Shown one piece after another: positions 27,863 to 35,938 of a DNA stretch of 64,000 nt. Position 1 is the first letter of the stretch; every line of letters begins with the position of its first letter. The notes under the pieces are model-generated. The model was not told where the DNA came from and searched no databases. It saw only the letters and a list, made by a program, of their open reading frames with translations. The DNA is from Phycisphaeraceae bacterium (GTDB taxonomy: Bacteria; Planctomycetota; Phycisphaerae; Phycisphaerales; UBA1924), in contig JAHBXB010000004.1 in the NCBI GenBank assembly GCA_019636655.1, positions 124,001 to 188,000 on the forward strand, read 5' to 3'. Position numbers and translations under genes: made by a program.

Positions 27863-30259
27863 CTAGGCGGCCCGCTTTTCCCGCAAAGGAGCCTCGGCCT
27901 CGCCCCTCCAGCGCCAGCGGGGAAGGGTGATCTCCGCGGTGGTCCCCACTCCCGGGGTGCTGGCGAGGCGGATTCGGCCGCCGTGCAGCTCGAGAAGGCG
28001 GCGGGCGGTCGCGAGGCCCAGCCCGGGCTGTCGCCCCGCGGACTTGCTCGAGAAGAACGGGTCGAAGGCGTGCTCGAGGGCGTGGGCGTCCATGCCGCTG
28101 CCGGTGTCGATGATGCGGACCACGAGCACATCCGCGTCGCTCTCCTCGGGGACCAGCCCGTCCGGTGGCTCGACGCGGATCTCGATGGGCTCGCGCGGGC
28201 CGGACTCGATCGCGTTGGCGACGATCTCGATCAGGGCCGAGTGCATCAGGTCGCGGTCCATCCGGACCGGCGGGACGGGCGACTCGATGACGACCCGGAC
28301 GCCGGTCATCGGAGCCCGCGCCCCTCTCGTCGTGGCGCGGTCCTTCGCGTCCCGTACGACGAGCGCGAGAAGGTCGGCGAGGCTTGCGCCCGCGATGACC
28401 GGGGCCGGGGGCGCCGCGATCAGGTTGAGGCGGGTGATGAGGTTGCTGAGCCGGTGCGACGCCTCGACGATCGCGTGGGCCGCGGCCCGGTCCGACTCGG
28501 CGGTGAGACGGGCGGCGAGGGTCTGGGCCCGGCCGCTGATCACGGTCAGCGGGTTGTTCATCTCGTGGGCCGCGCCGGCGGTGAGTTCGCCGAGGCGGGC
28601 CATCGACTGGGCGCGGGCGAGTTCCTCCTGGGCCCGGGCAAGGTCGAGGTTCGACTGGGCCAGTTGCTCGCCGAGAACGCCGGAGCGCTCCTGCTCGGCC
28701 GCCGCGCCGATCGACGAGGCCCATACCGCAGCGAGCGCCGCCATCTCTCTGCCGATGCCGTTCGGACCGGTGAGCGAGTCCTCGCGGTCGTGCACGAGCA
28801 CCGCGGAGGCCCCGATGGGCATGACACGCAGGCGTGCGCCCTCGACGCCGCGCCCGAGCCGGTCCATCACCCACCGGCCGAGCGCCGCCGAGCCCCCACC
28901 GCCGGCCGCCCGGATCACGCCGGTGGCGCCGTCGAGCCCGCCGTCGTCGGCCTCGACAGTCTCGCTGCCGCTCATCTCTCCATCGACGCCGAAGCGGACC
29001 GCAACCCAGTCACCCTGGGTGCCGGACTGGTACAGGGCGGCGAGGGTTCCCGGCGAGAGCAGGCGGGCGGCCGATCGGCCGATCTGCGCGAGGACCTCAA
29101 CGACACCCGATCGTGGGTCGTGGTCTCGGAGAAAGACCTCGATCTCGGCGAGAACCGTGGCGCGCCGTTCGGCGGCGCCGGACCGATTCCGCATCGACTG
29201 CGAGAGCCGGCCCAGTTGGCGGTTGGCGGCGAGAACGCTCTCGAGCAGCACGTGGTCGCGCACCTCGCCGGCGAGGCCGAGGTCCTCGGCGCGCCGGACC
29301 AGTTCATCCGCAACCGCCGGCGCCATGTCGTCGAGGCTGTCGTGCGAGAGGCCCAGCCCCGCGATGGCGCCGGTCGCGTCCCAGTTCAGGTGGTTCCCGG
29401 ACCAGCCAAGGTGCAGCCTGCGGCAGAGACCGTCGGCCGCGGCGACGACGCCGACGAGCGACTTGTTCGCCGCGTCGGGGATCGCGTCGAAGCGCTGGCC
29501 GTGGAGCCACATCGCGTCGCGAAGCGACCCCGGGAGCCCCCATCGCTCGGCGAGTCGCTTGCCCGCCGTGTGGTGGTCGAGGCCGAAGATGGTGCGTTCG
29601 TGCTGGGCGATGTCGCCGGACCGCTGGTCGGCTAGTTCGACGACCCGCGAGTAGGCCCGGGGCAGGGCCAGCTCGAGGGCCGGCTTGCCCAGGTCGTGGA
29701 CCAGGCCGGCGACAAAGGCCTCGCCCGGGGTGACGCCCAGGCGGTGATTTCCGCGGGCGATGAGTTCCGCCGCGCAGGCGACCGCGATCGAGTGGCGCCA
29801 GAACCCGTCAGCGTCAAAGCCGGAGGCCTCGCGCTCGCGGCGGTCCGAGGCGCGCCGGGCCGGCGCCGTGCCGCCGGCCGGTCGCTTCCGGCCGACCGAT
29901 CGGACCCAGTCGGCGACCTGCACGCTGAGCACCGCGGCGCGTACGGCGTCGAATCCGAGGAGTGACACCGCGCGCTCGACCGTGGCGACCGACTGCCCGA
30001 CGCCCATCGACGCCTTGGAGCAGAGGGAGAGGACCTTGGCCGTCATCGAGGGGTCGCTCTCGATCAGGCGGACGACCTCGTGAAAGTCACCGTCGTTGGA
30101 GCTGGTGAGGCTCAGCAGGCGGGTGGCGATGGCCGGCAGCGTCGGCAGGGCGTCCAGTTCGCGGAGGATCAGATCGACCTGCGCCCGAAGGCGATCGCCG
30201 CCCTCGGCCGAGGGCGGGACGGCGGGATCGGTGTGGAGCGGCCTGTGATCCGAGTTCAT
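27863..30259 (-). CDS. HDOD-domain sensor histidine kinase
   Basis: 798 residues. GAGGAT lies just upstream of the ATG. Residues ~30-240 are an HDOD domain (LPTLPAIATRLLSL, with AFVAGLVHDLGKPAL). A middle region (~350-530) could be GAF-like. Then come HisKA with the phosphorylated His in GAAHEMNNPL (~residue 563) and an ATPase domain: N-box EIVANAIESG, G1 DTGSGMD and G2 GLGLATARRL. No membrane helix is seen, so it is a cytoplasmic kinase. An HDOD module fused to a kinase core is uncommon. The gene upstream, 26 bases away, encodes a response regulator, the probable partner. Confidence 0.9.
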   Translation of the reverse strand: MNSDHRPLHTDPAVPPSAEGGDRLRAQVDLILRELDALPTLPAIATRLLSLTSSNDGDFHEVVRLIESDPSMTAKVLSLCSKASMGVGQSVATVERAVSLLGFDAVRAAVLSVQVADWVRSVGRKRPAGGTAPARRASDRREREASGFDADGFWRHSIAVACAAELIARGNHRLGVTPGEAFVAGLVHDLGKPALELALPRAYSRVVELADQRSGDIAQHERTIFGLDHHTAGKRLAERWGLPGSLRDAMWLHGQRFDAIPDAANKSLVGVVAAADGLCRRLHLGWSGNHLNWDATGAIAGLGLSHDSLDDMAPAVADELVRRAEDLGLAGEVRDHVLLESVLAANRQLGRLSQSMRNRSGAAERRATVLAEIEVFLRDHDPRSGVVEVLAQIGRSAARLLSPGTLAALYQSGTQGDWVAVRFGVDGEMSGSETVEADDGGLDGATGVIRAAGGGGSAALGRWVMDRLGRGVEGARLRVMPIGASAVLVHDREDSLTGPNGIGREMAALAAVWASSIGAAAEQERSGVLGEQLAQSNLDLARAQEELARAQSMARLGELTAGAAHEMNNPLTVISGRAQTLAARLTAESDRAAAHAIVEASHRLSNLITRLNLIAAPPAPVIAGASLADLLALVVRDAKDRATTRGARAPMTGVRVVIESPVPPVRMDRDLMHSALIEIVANAIESGPREPIEIRVEPPDGLVPEESDADVLVVRIIDTGSGMDAHALEHAFDPFFSSKSAGRQPGLGLATARRLLELHGGRIRLASTPGVGTTAEITLPRWRWRGEAEAPLREKRAA

Positions 30260-30285
30260 CGCATCCTCGGTGGTCGGGCGACCGC

Positions 30286-30882
30286 TCAGGCGTGCAGCAG
30301 CGACTGGATCTGCGTGGTCAGGGCCGCGAGATCGAAGGGCTTGTGGAGGAAGCCGTCGGCCCCTGCTTCTCTGAGTTTGCCGACCTCGCTCTCGCCCACG
30401 ACGCCGCTGACGAAGAGGACGCGTACATCGCGGGTCTCTTCCCGCTCGCGAAGGCGTCGGCAGACGAGGTCGCCGTTGATGTCGGGAAGGAGGTAGTCGA
30501 GGATGATCAGGTGCGGCCTGAACGACTCGGTCAGCAGGCCCGCGTCGTACCCGGTCGAGGCCGTGCGGACCTCCATCTGGCCGTCGCGACCGAGCAGGTC
30601 GGTGAACATGTCGAGGATCTGGGGATCGTCATCGACGACCAGCACGCGCTTGGGACCGCTCTCGAGGATCTCCGTGGGGATCCCGTTGGCCCGCATGAAC
30701 TTGATCAGTTCGGCCCGCGGGATGCGCCGGAACTTGGACCCCGGCACCCGGAACCCGCCAAGCCGCCCGCCGTCAAAGCAGCGGATGATCGTCTGCTGGC
30801 TGACCTTGCAGATCTCCGCGGCTTCGCCGGTGGTGAAGATCTTCTTCTCGGCCCACTTGCTTGTCCCGTTTTGCACATCCAT
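30286..30882 (-). CDS. response regulator with N-terminal excisionase-type HTH
   Basis: 198 residues, start ATG at 30882. Residues ~13-70 form a MerR/excisionase-like winged HTH (FTTGEAAEICKVSQQTI, FRVPGSKFRRIPRAEL). Residues ~78-198 form a receiver domain with acidic pocket D84-D86, phosphoacceptor D129 in LIILDYLLPD, and a conserved Lys in FLHKPF. The usual order in transcription regulators is receiver first and DNA binding second, so this fusion is reversed. It is first in the operon with the HDOD kinase and receiver-GAF genes and probably receives phosphate from that kinase. Confidence 0.9.
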   Translation of the reverse strand: MDVQNGTSKWAEKKIFTTGEAAEICKVSQQTIIRCFDGGRLGGFRVPGSKFRRIPRAELIKFMRANGIPTEILESGPKRVLVVDDDPQILDMFTDLLGRDGQMEVRTASTGYDAGLLTESFRPHLIILDYLLPDINGDLVCRRLREREETRDVRVLFVSGVVGESEVGKLREAGADGFLHKPFDLAALTTQIQSLLHA

Positions 30883-31183
30883 GGCAACTGCCCCGCGGCC
30901 CGGAGAAACCGGACCATTGGCCCACGATCGACCGGCCGCGTATCGCGCCGGCGGCAAGGTTTCCCCTGCCTACCTCCAAGGAACATCCGCGTCATCGTCG
31001 CCCAGTTTGCCCAACTTGACGGACGTCACGGCCGCCCTCGGCGCGAGGCCCCGGCACGACCGGCAAGCCCGGTCACCACGGGCCGTTCTCGGACGACTCG
31101 GCGGGCGCGTGGTCCGAGATTGCACGTAAAGCCCCGTGCAACTCGCAGGGCAAATCGCGATCAGGTGCCTTCGAATTGGTGGG
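30883..31183. other. gene-free region upstream of the signalling operon
   Basis: 301 bases between the start of the response-regulator gene and the stop of the acetyltransferase gene, both on the minus strand. I see no gene. It should hold the promoter of the signalling operon, but no clear -35/-10 pair stands out. It contains an inverted repeat at 31120-31141 and an imperfect palindrome TGACGGACGTCA near 31018-31029. Confidence 0.6.
31120..31141. repeat. inverted repeat TTGCACG-8-CGTGCAA
   Basis: Seven-base perfect arms (31120-31126 and 31135-31141) separated by eight bases. It lies about 43 bases after the acetyltransferase stop, but no T-run follows on either strand, so it is not a typical terminator. 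It could be a regulator site or an mRNA end structure. Confidence 0.5.
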
Positions 31184-31759
31184 TTACCGGCCGACCGCAG
31201 CCAGCGGCTTGCTCATGATCACGCTGGTGTAGTTGGTCTCGGGCCAGTGGATCCGCTCGACGATCCTGTAACCGTGCCGCTCGTACATCGCGACGAGCCA
31301 GGTGGCCGGCTCGGGTGTACTGAGCGAGAGTTCGCCCGCACCGGATTCGGCCGCGAGGCGCTCCACGTGGAACATGAGTTCGCCGCCGATCCCTCGGCCC
31401 TGAAAATCAGGCTCGACCGCGAACTGCGAGAAGGTCGCGACGGCGCCGGTCCGCTCGGGGTGCTGCGGTGAGGCCGACCATGCGACATCCGGCCAGGCGG
31501 CGGTTGTCGCCGCGGAATCCTTGAACAGAATGGTGCCGACGACGCGCCCGAGGTATGTCGCCACGAGGCAGCGGCCGCCGCTGATCCGCTTCCTGGTGAC
31601 CTCCTCGGGCTGAAAGCCGGCGAGGGCGCGGAGCCCCGCATCGGCGTGCACCTTGTACGCGCGGTGCAGCAGGCCGGTGAGATGGGCGAGAGAGTCCTCC
31701 GGTTCGAGGGGTCGGACGCGGATTTTCCTGGCGAGGCGTTCGCCCTGAGCCGTGTGCAT
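31184..31759 (-). CDS. GNAT family acetyltransferase
   Basis: 191 residues, start ATG at 31759. It shows the GNAT acetyl-CoA loop, FAVEPDFQGRGIGGELM (Q/RxxGxG/A type), followed by ELSLSTPEPATWLVAMYERHGY near the C-terminus. It moves an acetyl group from acetyl-CoA to an amine; the substrate is unknown. TATTGT (plus-strand 31767-31772) ends seven bases upstream of the ATG, a candidate -10 for a leaderless mRNA. It is divergent from the thioesterase gene. Confidence 0.87.
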   Translation of the reverse strand: MHTAQGERLARKIRVRPLEPEDSLAHLTGLLHRAYKVHADAGLRALAGFQPEEVTRKRISGGRCLVATYLGRVVGTILFKDSAATTAAWPDVAWSASPQHPERTGAVATFSQFAVEPDFQGRGIGGELMFHVERLAAESGAGELSLSTPEPATWLVAMYERHGYRIVERIHWPETNYTSVIMSKPLAAVGR

Positions 31760-31818
31760 CGATCAAACAATACGCGTCGGCGCCCGCCCGGTTGGCAGGG
31801 TGTATCGCCGGGCGTTCC

Positions 31819-31824
31819 TACACT
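31819..31824 (+). promoter_or_regulatory. -10-like TACACT before the thioesterase start
   Basis: TACACT ends five bases before the ATG at 31830. Standard spacing puts transcription start within a base of the ATG. No convincing -35 is seen at 17 bases. Confidence 0.5.
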
Positions 31825-31829
31825 CCGGG

Positions 31830-32297
31830 ATGAGGCCATTCCCCGGCGAGTCCGCCCCCGTGCCAGCCCGCGCCGTACCGACTTCCGGCGTCATGGCGGT
31901 CAGGCCGCGGTACTGCGAGTGCGATCCGATGGGGGTCGTGCATCACGCGGCGTACGTCCCGTGGCTCGAGATGGGGCGCACCGAGCTGCTCCGCGAGGCT
32001 GGTGTGACATACGCCCAGCTCGAATCGGCTGGCGTGTTCCTCGTCATCGTGAAGCTCGAGTGCTCGTTCAAGCGGCCGGCCCGATACGACGACTTGCTGG
32101 AGGTGCGCACGCGGGTCATCGGCGGATCGCGCGTCAAGATCAGGCACGAGTACGAGATCTGGTGCACCCAGCGGGCGGTGGGGGGCGGCGGAGACCACGC
32201 GGGCCCGGAGTTGCTGCTGACGGCATCGTCCATGCTCGCGTGCGTCGATCGTTCCGGGCGCCCGGCGGCGCTGCCCGATTGGCTCGCGGGGGCATAG
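31830..32297 (+). CDS. hotdog-fold acyl-CoA thioesterase (YbgC/4-HBT-like)
   Basis: 155 residues, start ATG at 31830. The motif CDPMGVVHHAAYVPWLEMGR contains the Asp and Glu/His positions of the 4-hydroxybenzoyl-CoA thioesterase/YbgC family, at about residue 30-49. It should hydrolyse an acyl-CoA. The gene is alone, not beside tol-pal genes as ybgC is in E. coli, so the exact substrate cannot be inferred. It converges on the GT87 gene four bases after its stop. Confidence 0.86.
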   Translation: MRPFPGESAPVPARAVPTSGVMAVRPRYCECDPMGVVHHAAYVPWLEMGRTELLREAGVTYAQLESAGVFLVIVKLECSFKRPARYDDLLEVRTRVIGGSRVKIRHEYEIWCTQRAVGGGGDHAGPELLLTASSMLACVDRSGRPAALPDWLAGA

Positions 32298-32301
32298 CTC
32301 C

Positions 32302-33618
32302 TTACAGCAGCGGACGCTCGTCCCGGGGTGTTGAGGCCCGGGCGAGGATCAGCATGACACCCAGGAGGACCAGCGCCCACGTGGCGTAGGGGACGAGGAG
32401 GGTCTGCCAGAGCGCCGACGCGGCAAGACGATCCGGCACCCACCCCCATTCGTGGAGGACGACAAGCATCGGTCCGCCGGGAGTCAGGAAGGCGGCCACG
32501 CAGACGAGCGCCGCCGCGGCGAGACGACGCACGCGCCGTGGCTCGGATGGGTCCGCCAGCGTGGCAATCGCCCAGGCCAGGGGCAAGACCAGCACGCAGG
32601 CGTCGTAGGCGCGGTGGTAGACCACCAGCAGCGTGACCACCGAGACCACGCCGAGCGAGCACAGGTCGGCGCGTCGCGTCGCCCGACGGCGGTCGACGAG
32701 GTAGTAGGCCAGGGCCAGAGCGCCGACGATCACGAGCGCGCTCACGCGCACGACCAAGCGGTCGTCGGTGATGGTGTGAAGCGGGAAGTGAAGGTTGATG
32801 AGCTGGAAGCGCCAGGGATTGGCCGCGGTGGGATCGCCATCGTCGGTGAGGGTGAACGCGGCGACGTTGGCCCGCCAGCTGGACCACCACGGAATGCCAG
32901 AAAGCTGCATCCGTGCCGCGCCGATCCCCAGCGCGAGGGCAACGGCGGCGATGCTCCCTGCGACCGCCCGCCAACGGGCCCTGCCGCCTGCGTAGACCGT
33001 GAAGAGCGCGGCGACCTGCGGCTTGATGGCGGCGCCGAGCCCGAGCAGGACGCCGGGGAGAATGCCGCGGGGATTCGCACCGTTCCGCTGGAGATGTGCC
33101 AGCCCGAGGACCGCGAGCGCGACGGCCAGGATCGCGGTCTGGCCGTGCCCGATGCAGGTGTGCGCCGGCGCGAACGCGAGACCAGCCGCCCAGTAGAGGC
33201 GGGTCGTCCTCGCACCGGGCCTCAGCCCGGCCATGCCGCCGACGATCCAGACACTCGCCAGCCAGAGGACCACGTTGAGCGCGACCCACGAGGCCGCGGC
33301 GAGGCGCCACGGCAGAGCCGCAAGGGGCGAGAGCAGGGCGAACGTGGCCGGCGGGTACAGGAGCACGGTGCTGCCGCGTTCGGCCGGGTTGCGGTCGACA
33401 CCGCCGCCGGCCTCAAGCCACACGCGCGAGATCTGCTGCGAGTCGTAGGGATTGCCGCCGACCAGCCAGGTCCGCGCGGAGGAGTACACGAGCGCAAAGT
33501 CGGCGTTGCCGATGGTCATGGCGCGGTACGGGCCCCGGTACACGAACACCGCCGCCGCGACGACGATCAGGGCGATCAACGCGGCGTTGATGAACAGGTT
33601 GACGGGTCTGGAGTTCAT
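32302..33618 (-). CDS. GT87 (DUF2029) family polyprenyl-linked mannosyltransferase-like protein
   Basis: 438 residues with about ten membrane helices; start ATG at 33618 (a GTG codon directly precedes it), with AAGG upstream. Just after the first helix it has GGNPYD and LLYPP, the conserved loops of GT87 C-type transferases, which use polyprenyl-phosphate sugars outside the membrane. GHGQTAIL and AAIKPQ also match. Sugar and acceptor are unknown. Confidence 0.85.
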   Translation of the reverse strand: MNSRPVNLFINAALIALIVVAAAVFVYRGPYRAMTIGNADFALVYSSARTWLVGGNPYDSQQISRVWLEAGGGVDRNPAERGSTVLLYPPATFALLSPLAALPWRLAAASWVALNVVLWLASVWIVGGMAGLRPGARTTRLYWAAGLAFAPAHTCIGHGQTAILAVALAVLGLAHLQRNGANPRGILPGVLLGLGAAIKPQVAALFTVYAGGRARWRAVAGSIAAVALALGIGAARMQLSGIPWWSSWRANVAAFTLTDDGDPTAANPWRFQLINLHFPLHTITDDRLVVRVSALVIVGALALAYYLVDRRRATRRADLCSLGVVSVVTLLVVYHRAYDACVLVLPLAWAIATLADPSEPRRVRRLAAAALVCVAAFLTPGGPMLVVLHEWGWVPDRLAASALWQTLLVPYATWALVLLGVMLILARASTPRDERPLL

Positions 33619-33736
33619 CACGGCCTTGGTTTATCGGGCAGACAGGCCCGTGCGCTGGGGATTCCCTCGTCAATCGCCTCCAGCGGGGCGGTTGGTTCGC
33701 CGAACTGTGAGCACCGGCGGCGTCGCCGCCCAGGGT

Positions 33737-33742
33737 TATACT
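33737..33742 (+). promoter_or_regulatory. -10-like TATACT before the methyltransferase start
   Basis: TATACT (five of six consensus bases) ends eight bases before the ATG at 33751, so transcription would start about two bases before it. No Shine-Dalgarno is present. Confidence 0.55.
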
Positions 33743-33750
33743 CCGCGCGC

Positions 33751-34386
33751 ATGCTCAAGCAACAGGTCAAGGACATCCTGTTCTTCTTCAACCAATGGGC
33801 AAGCCTGCCCTCGACGTGGGCCGGGCGCCTCCGGTTCCGGACACCGGCGCGGCCGGAGGGGCACTATCTCCACCTCGGCTGCGGCCCCAAGTACGTTGAA
33901 GGGATGATCAACTGCGACGGCAACCGCTTCCGCAGGATCGATCTCTGGCTCGACCTTCGAAACGGCCTCCCGTTCCGCGACAAGTCCGTGGCGTTCATCT
34001 GGCTCAGCCACACGCTCGAGCACCTCTTTCCGGATGAGGCCCTGCACCTGCTCGGCGAGATGCGGCGGGTCCTGACCGACGAGGGGATCGCCCGGGTCGC
34101 GGTGCCGTGCCTAGAGCACGCCCTGAAGATCGCACGCGGCGAGGTCACCGACTTCTACCCGCGCCGATTCGAGGATCCGATGGCGCAGGCCATCAACCAC
34201 CTGTTCGTGGACGGCCAGCACAAGTTCGGGTACTCGTTCTCTGTGATGGACGATTTCGCGAGGCAGGCCGGGTTTACCCGTATCGACAACTACTCGGCGG
34301 CGAACGCCGAAACCCCGAAGACCTACGGTCCCGTGACGGTGGGCAACGAGCCCAAGGGCTCGCTCATCGTCGAACTTCGCCGTTGA
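33751..34386 (+). CDS. SAM-dependent methyltransferase
   Basis: 211 residues, start ATG at 33751. The class I methyltransferase fold is shown by YLHLGCGPKYVEGMINCD (SAM-binding loop, ~residue 39-56), DLRNGLPF, and FIWLSHTLEHLFPDEAL with the catalytic-region His-x3-His. LLGEMRRVLTDEGIARVAVP is the usual strand-5 region. Such proteins often modify sugars or lipids in glycan clusters, and the divergent GT87 neighbour fits that weakly. Confidence 0.86.
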   Translation: MLKQQVKDILFFFNQWASLPSTWAGRLRFRTPARPEGHYLHLGCGPKYVEGMINCDGNRFRRIDLWLDLRNGLPFRDKSVAFIWLSHTLEHLFPDEALHLLGEMRRVLTDEGIARVAVPCLEHALKIARGEVTDFYPRRFEDPMAQAINHLFVDGQHKFGYSFSVMDDFARQAGFTRIDNYSAANAETPKTYGPVTVGNEPKGSLIVELRR

Positions 34387-34424
34387 CGAGCGAGCGATCC
34401 CGAAGCCGCGCGGCCCCCGGTCGG

Positions 34425-34430
34425 TACACT
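34425..34430 (+). promoter_or_regulatory. -10-like TACACT before the double zinc-ribbon gene
   Basis: TACACT ends eleven bases before the ATG at 34442, implying a leader of about five bases. The surrounding GGTACACTCC resembles the GGTACTCTCC found before the zinc-ribbon genes at 41645 and 42756. Confidence 0.45.
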
Positions 34431-34441
34431 CCGGAACGGCC

Positions 34442-35077
34442 ATGTACCACGTTCGCTCCAAGTTCAAACCGCCCGCGGGTCTGGGCCCCCCCAAGTCGGC
34501 AAAGTCCGCGGGTGAGTGCCCGTACTGCGGGTGCGATCTCCGGGGGTGCCCGCCCAACGAATCCGGCCTCGTAACGTGCCCATCGTGCGAGAGCCCCACG
34601 CTTGACCCGTTCGCGAAGCGTTCCGTCGCGGACCTCCCCTCCAATCGCTGCGAGAACTGCGGGTACGACCTCTCCGGGATCAGCGGCACAAGCCCCAGCA
34701 CACGCTGCCCGGAGTGCAACGCCGCGTTTCCCGCCGCGTGGTTCTCGAAGCTGGAGCAGTTCCCCGGATACGGCGCGGCGATCCGGCGGATGTTCAAGGC
34801 GACGCCGTACATCGCTGGGGTCTTCATCGTGCTCTGTATCCTGACGTTCGCGTGGACCCGTGGCACCGCGGGGATGAGCCGGTACCTGCTCATGGTGGCG
34901 TTGTGTGCCGCGTTGTCGGCCGGAGAAGCCACCATGAAGGGACGAGAGATCGCGTGGGTCTGCATCGGCAGGCGGGATCGCTGGTCGGTCTTCGCCTGCC
35001 TCGTCCTGATCGGGCTGGGTCTGTCGCTGGCGATCTGGATCCCTGTCGGAGCGATCGTCGTCGCCCTTGGCTTGTAG
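34442..35077 (+). CDS. membrane protein with two zinc ribbons
   Basis: 211 residues. Two four-cysteine modules sit at the N-terminus: CPYCGCDLRG...CPSCESP (~25-50) and CENCGYDLSG...CPECNAAF (~64-92). About three hydrophobic segments follow (YIAGVFIVLCILTFAW and two others). It combines the CxxCGYxLxG...CPEC ribbon of the array at 41 kb with the opposite order (ribbons first, membrane second). Cytoplasmic zinc-binding regulation or protein-protein contact is possible; function is unknown. Confidence 0.8.
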   Translation: MYHVRSKFKPPAGLGPPKSAKSAGECPYCGCDLRGCPPNESGLVTCPSCESPTLDPFAKRSVADLPSNRCENCGYDLSGISGTSPSTRCPECNAAFPAAWFSKLEQFPGYGAAIRRMFKATPYIAGVFIVLCILTFAWTRGTAGMSRYLLMVALCAALSAGEATMKGREIAWVCIGRRDRWSVFACLVLIGLGLSLAIWIPVGAIVVALGL

Positions 35078-35079
35078 GG

Positions 35080-35496
35080 TCAGGTCTCCCAGACCTGGCC
35101 GTCGACGAGTTCAACGGAGTTTCCCGCGGGATCTCGGAAATACACCGACCTGCCGCCGGGGGCCCAGGTGTGCTCGTGCTCGATCACGACGCCGTGCCGC
35201 CGCAGCCGGTCGATCCACGCGCCGTACTCGCCGGGCGCCACGCTGAACGCCGCGTGCCCCGCCCCGGCCGCCATGGGACGCCCGTGCGTGGGGACCAGCC
35301 GGCCCGCGATGGACGACAGCGCCGGGTCGAAGATCAGCAGGACGCCGCCATCGGGCAGTCGGAACGCGCCGCCGAGGTCCGAGCCATGGCCGATCGGCTT
35401 CAGTCCCAGCACCTCGCGGTAGAACGCCACCGTCGGCCCCGTCGGCGTGGCATACAGGACAGTCTCGTAGATGCCGCGGATCTGCGGATCGGCCAT
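35080..35496 (-). CDS. VOC-family (glyoxalase-like) protein
   Basis: 138 residues, start ATG at 35496 (MADPQIRGIYETV). The two beta-alpha-beta-beta-beta units of the vicinal oxygen chelate fold can be read as YETVLYATPTGPTVAFYREV and later GHAAFSV, VYFRDPAGNSVELVDG, where the His and final Glu are metal-ligand positions. It is probably a dioxygenase, glyoxalase or resistance-type binding protein. It is divergent from the ArsR gene, whose palindrome lies 73 bases upstream. A CAGGTCT-CCC-AGACCTG hairpin at 35081-35097 marks the convergent 3' junction. Confidence 0.84.
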   Translation of the reverse strand: MADPQIRGIYETVLYATPTGPTVAFYREVLGLKPIGHGSDLGGAFRLPDGGVLLIFDPALSSIAGRLVPTHGRPMAAGAGHAAFSVAPGEYGAWIDRLRRHGVVIEHEHTWAPGGRSVYFRDPAGNSVELVDGQVWET

Positions 35497-35548
35497 GGGG
35501 GATTGTTCGCGGCGGGCACCCTGAACACCGGAGTTTTCGCGAATGGGC

Positions 35549-35554
35549 TTGACA
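35549..35554 (+). promoter_or_regulatory. TTGACA -35 element of the ArsR gene
   Basis: A perfect consensus TTGACA. Sixteen to seventeen bases downstream lies TAACCAT (from 35571), a weak -10 that falls inside the palindrome at 35569-35586. A repressor on the palindrome would therefore block RNA polymerase. Confidence 0.6.
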
Positions 35555-35568
35555 ACCGGAGAATAAAA

Positions 35569-35586
35569 GGTAACCATATGGTTACC
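35569..35586. promoter_or_regulatory. 18-bp perfect palindrome, probable ArsR operator
   Basis: GGTAACCATATGGTTACC is its own reverse complement. It ends one base before the ATG of the ArsR-type gene and covers the expected -10 region. ArsR/SmtB repressors commonly bind AT-containing inverted repeats over their own promoter, so autoregulation is likely. The divergent VOC gene may also be controlled. Confidence 0.75.
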
Positions 35587-35587
35587 A

Positions 35588-35938
35588 ATGAAGTCGGACG
35601 ACATGGACTCCATCTTCCACGCCCTGGCGCACGCGACACGCCGGGCCATCCTCGATCACCTGGCCGGCCACCCGGGGGCGACGGTCTCGGGTGTCGCCGC
35701 GAGGTTCGAGTCGAGCCGCATCGCGGTGATGAAGCACCTGCGGGTGCTGGAGGACGCCGGGCTCGTGCACTCCCAGAAGGCGGGTCGGGAGCGGCGGCTG
35801 TTCTTCAACGTCGTCCCCATCCAGTTGATCTATGACCGGTGGACCGATCGCTACAGCTCGTTCTGGGCCGGGCGCATGGCGGACATCAAGGACCGCATCG
35901 AGTCCCGCGTATCACGAAAGGCGGCAGACTGTGCCTGA
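35588..35938 (+). CDS. ArsR-family transcriptional regulator
   Basis: 116 residues, start ATG at 35588 (an internal ATG five codons later is possible). A winged HTH covers ~8-85: FHALAHATRRAILDHL, SGVAARFESSRIAVMKHLRVLEDAGLV, then the beta-wing. No metal-binding ELCV Cys motif is present; this is the subtype usually paired with SRPBCC (AHSA1-like) proteins. The stop overlaps the SRPBCC start, so they form an operon. The start codon directly follows the palindromic operator. Confidence 0.92.
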   Translation: MKSDDMDSIFHALAHATRRAILDHLAGHPGATVSGVAARFESSRIAVMKHLRVLEDAGLVHSQKAGRERRLFFNVVPIQLIYDRWTDRYSSFWAGRMADIKDRIESRVSRKAADCA

